Source of the DNA: an uncultured Muribaculaceae bacterium
GTDB taxonomy: Bacteria > Bacteroidota > Bacteroidia > Bacteroidales > Muribaculaceae
Direction: 5' to 3'
Assembly: GCA_910587355.1 (NCBI GenBank)
Contig: CAJUKF010000010.1
Span: 1-64,000 of the forward strand
Length of the DNA: 64,000 bases
In this document: one piece after another, positions 63,964 through 64,000 of the stretch
Numbering within the stretch: position 1 is the stretch's first letter
Layout of the letters: every line of letters starts with the position of its first letter
The notes under the pieces: model-generated
The model's input: only the letters and a program-made list of their open reading frames with translations
The model's database searches: none
What the model was told of the DNA's origin: nothing
Program-made: the position numbers and the translations under genes

Positions 63964-64000
63964 AGTTTCTTACAATTTTAATAACATAATAAAAAATAGA

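Noticed and set aside
1..64000. tRNA, rRNA, integrase or transposase genes
   Set aside because: No tRNA cloverleaf, rRNA segment, integrase or transposase coding region was recognised in any gap or frame. The mobile element at 33.7 kb has no coding capacity.

Overview
The window looks like a chromosomal segment of a Bacteroidales bacterium, most likely of the Muribaculaceae / S24-7 type. This is inferred from protein families and not from a marker gene. The grounds are Bacteroidetes-type promoters (TTTG about 19-20 nt before TAnnTTTG), AT-rich leaders in place of strong Shine-Dalgarno sites, many lipoproteins, a TonB-dependent receptor with a carboxypeptidase-like N-domain, families largely confined to this phylum (DUF4924, DUF5106, DUF6377, DUF4369-thioredoxin, BspA-type LRR_5), and a PorZ-like protein of the type IX secretion system. 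No rRNA, tRNA, CRISPR array, transposase or phage gene was seen.

Layout. 1-4.5 kb: a secreted BspA-like leucine-rich-repeat protein (minus) divergent from a GH127 beta-L-arabinofuranosidase whose signal peptide lies in another frame, separated by a C6 tract. 4.7-10.7 kb: a complete tripartite RND efflux operon (adaptor, HAE1 pump, outer-membrane factor) with a perfect 14-bp palindrome just after its promoter. 10.8-15.7 kb: rbfA, an FtsX/LolC-like permease, a radical SAM protein and a TonB-dependent receptor. 15.8-18 kb: a PpiD-like foldase as its own unit. 18.1-25.6 kb: a long tight operon (DUF5106-thioredoxin, mnmA, BFN nuclease, nucleoside permease, rsmE, kdsA, TPR protein). 25.6-33.6 kb: DUF4924, leuS, ITP pyrophosphatase, a PorZ-like propeller, an unknown gene and panB. 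33.66-33.94 kb: a 276-bp non-coding element with perfect 17-bp terminal inverted repeats and a 9-bp target duplication (MITE or IS remnant).

34-41.8 kb: miaB (minus), a small basic membrane-anchored protein, a succinate:acetate CoA-transferase-like enzyme, then a metal-type RND pair (His-rich adaptor plus CusA/CzcA-like pump). 41.8-48.8 kb, minus strand: GH130-like glycosidase lipoprotein, asnA, two SurA-like foldases and guaB. 48.9-52.5 kb: BASS transporter, Crp/Fnr regulator and a DUF6377 membrane regulator. 52.5-57.5 kb: YycJ-like MBL hydrolase and RsmI-family methyltransferase (minus), divergent from asd and a large cation/proton antiporter.

57.5-59.6 kb: an AT-richer two-gene insert, rloA-rloB, matching the AbiL type of abortive-infection system. 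It is the clearest defence locus here, and its RloB has an unusual TOPRIM-like motif. 59.7-64 kb, minus strand: greA, HIT protein, a thioredoxin-fold lipoprotein lacking the CxxC motif, and a GH20 hexosaminidase.

Overall this is mostly a housekeeping region (tRNA modification, ribosome maturation, protein folding, efflux, nucleotide and cofactor synthesis). Its accessory points are the frameshifted GH127, the MITE, the RloAB pair and a possible small RNA near 50.6 kb.
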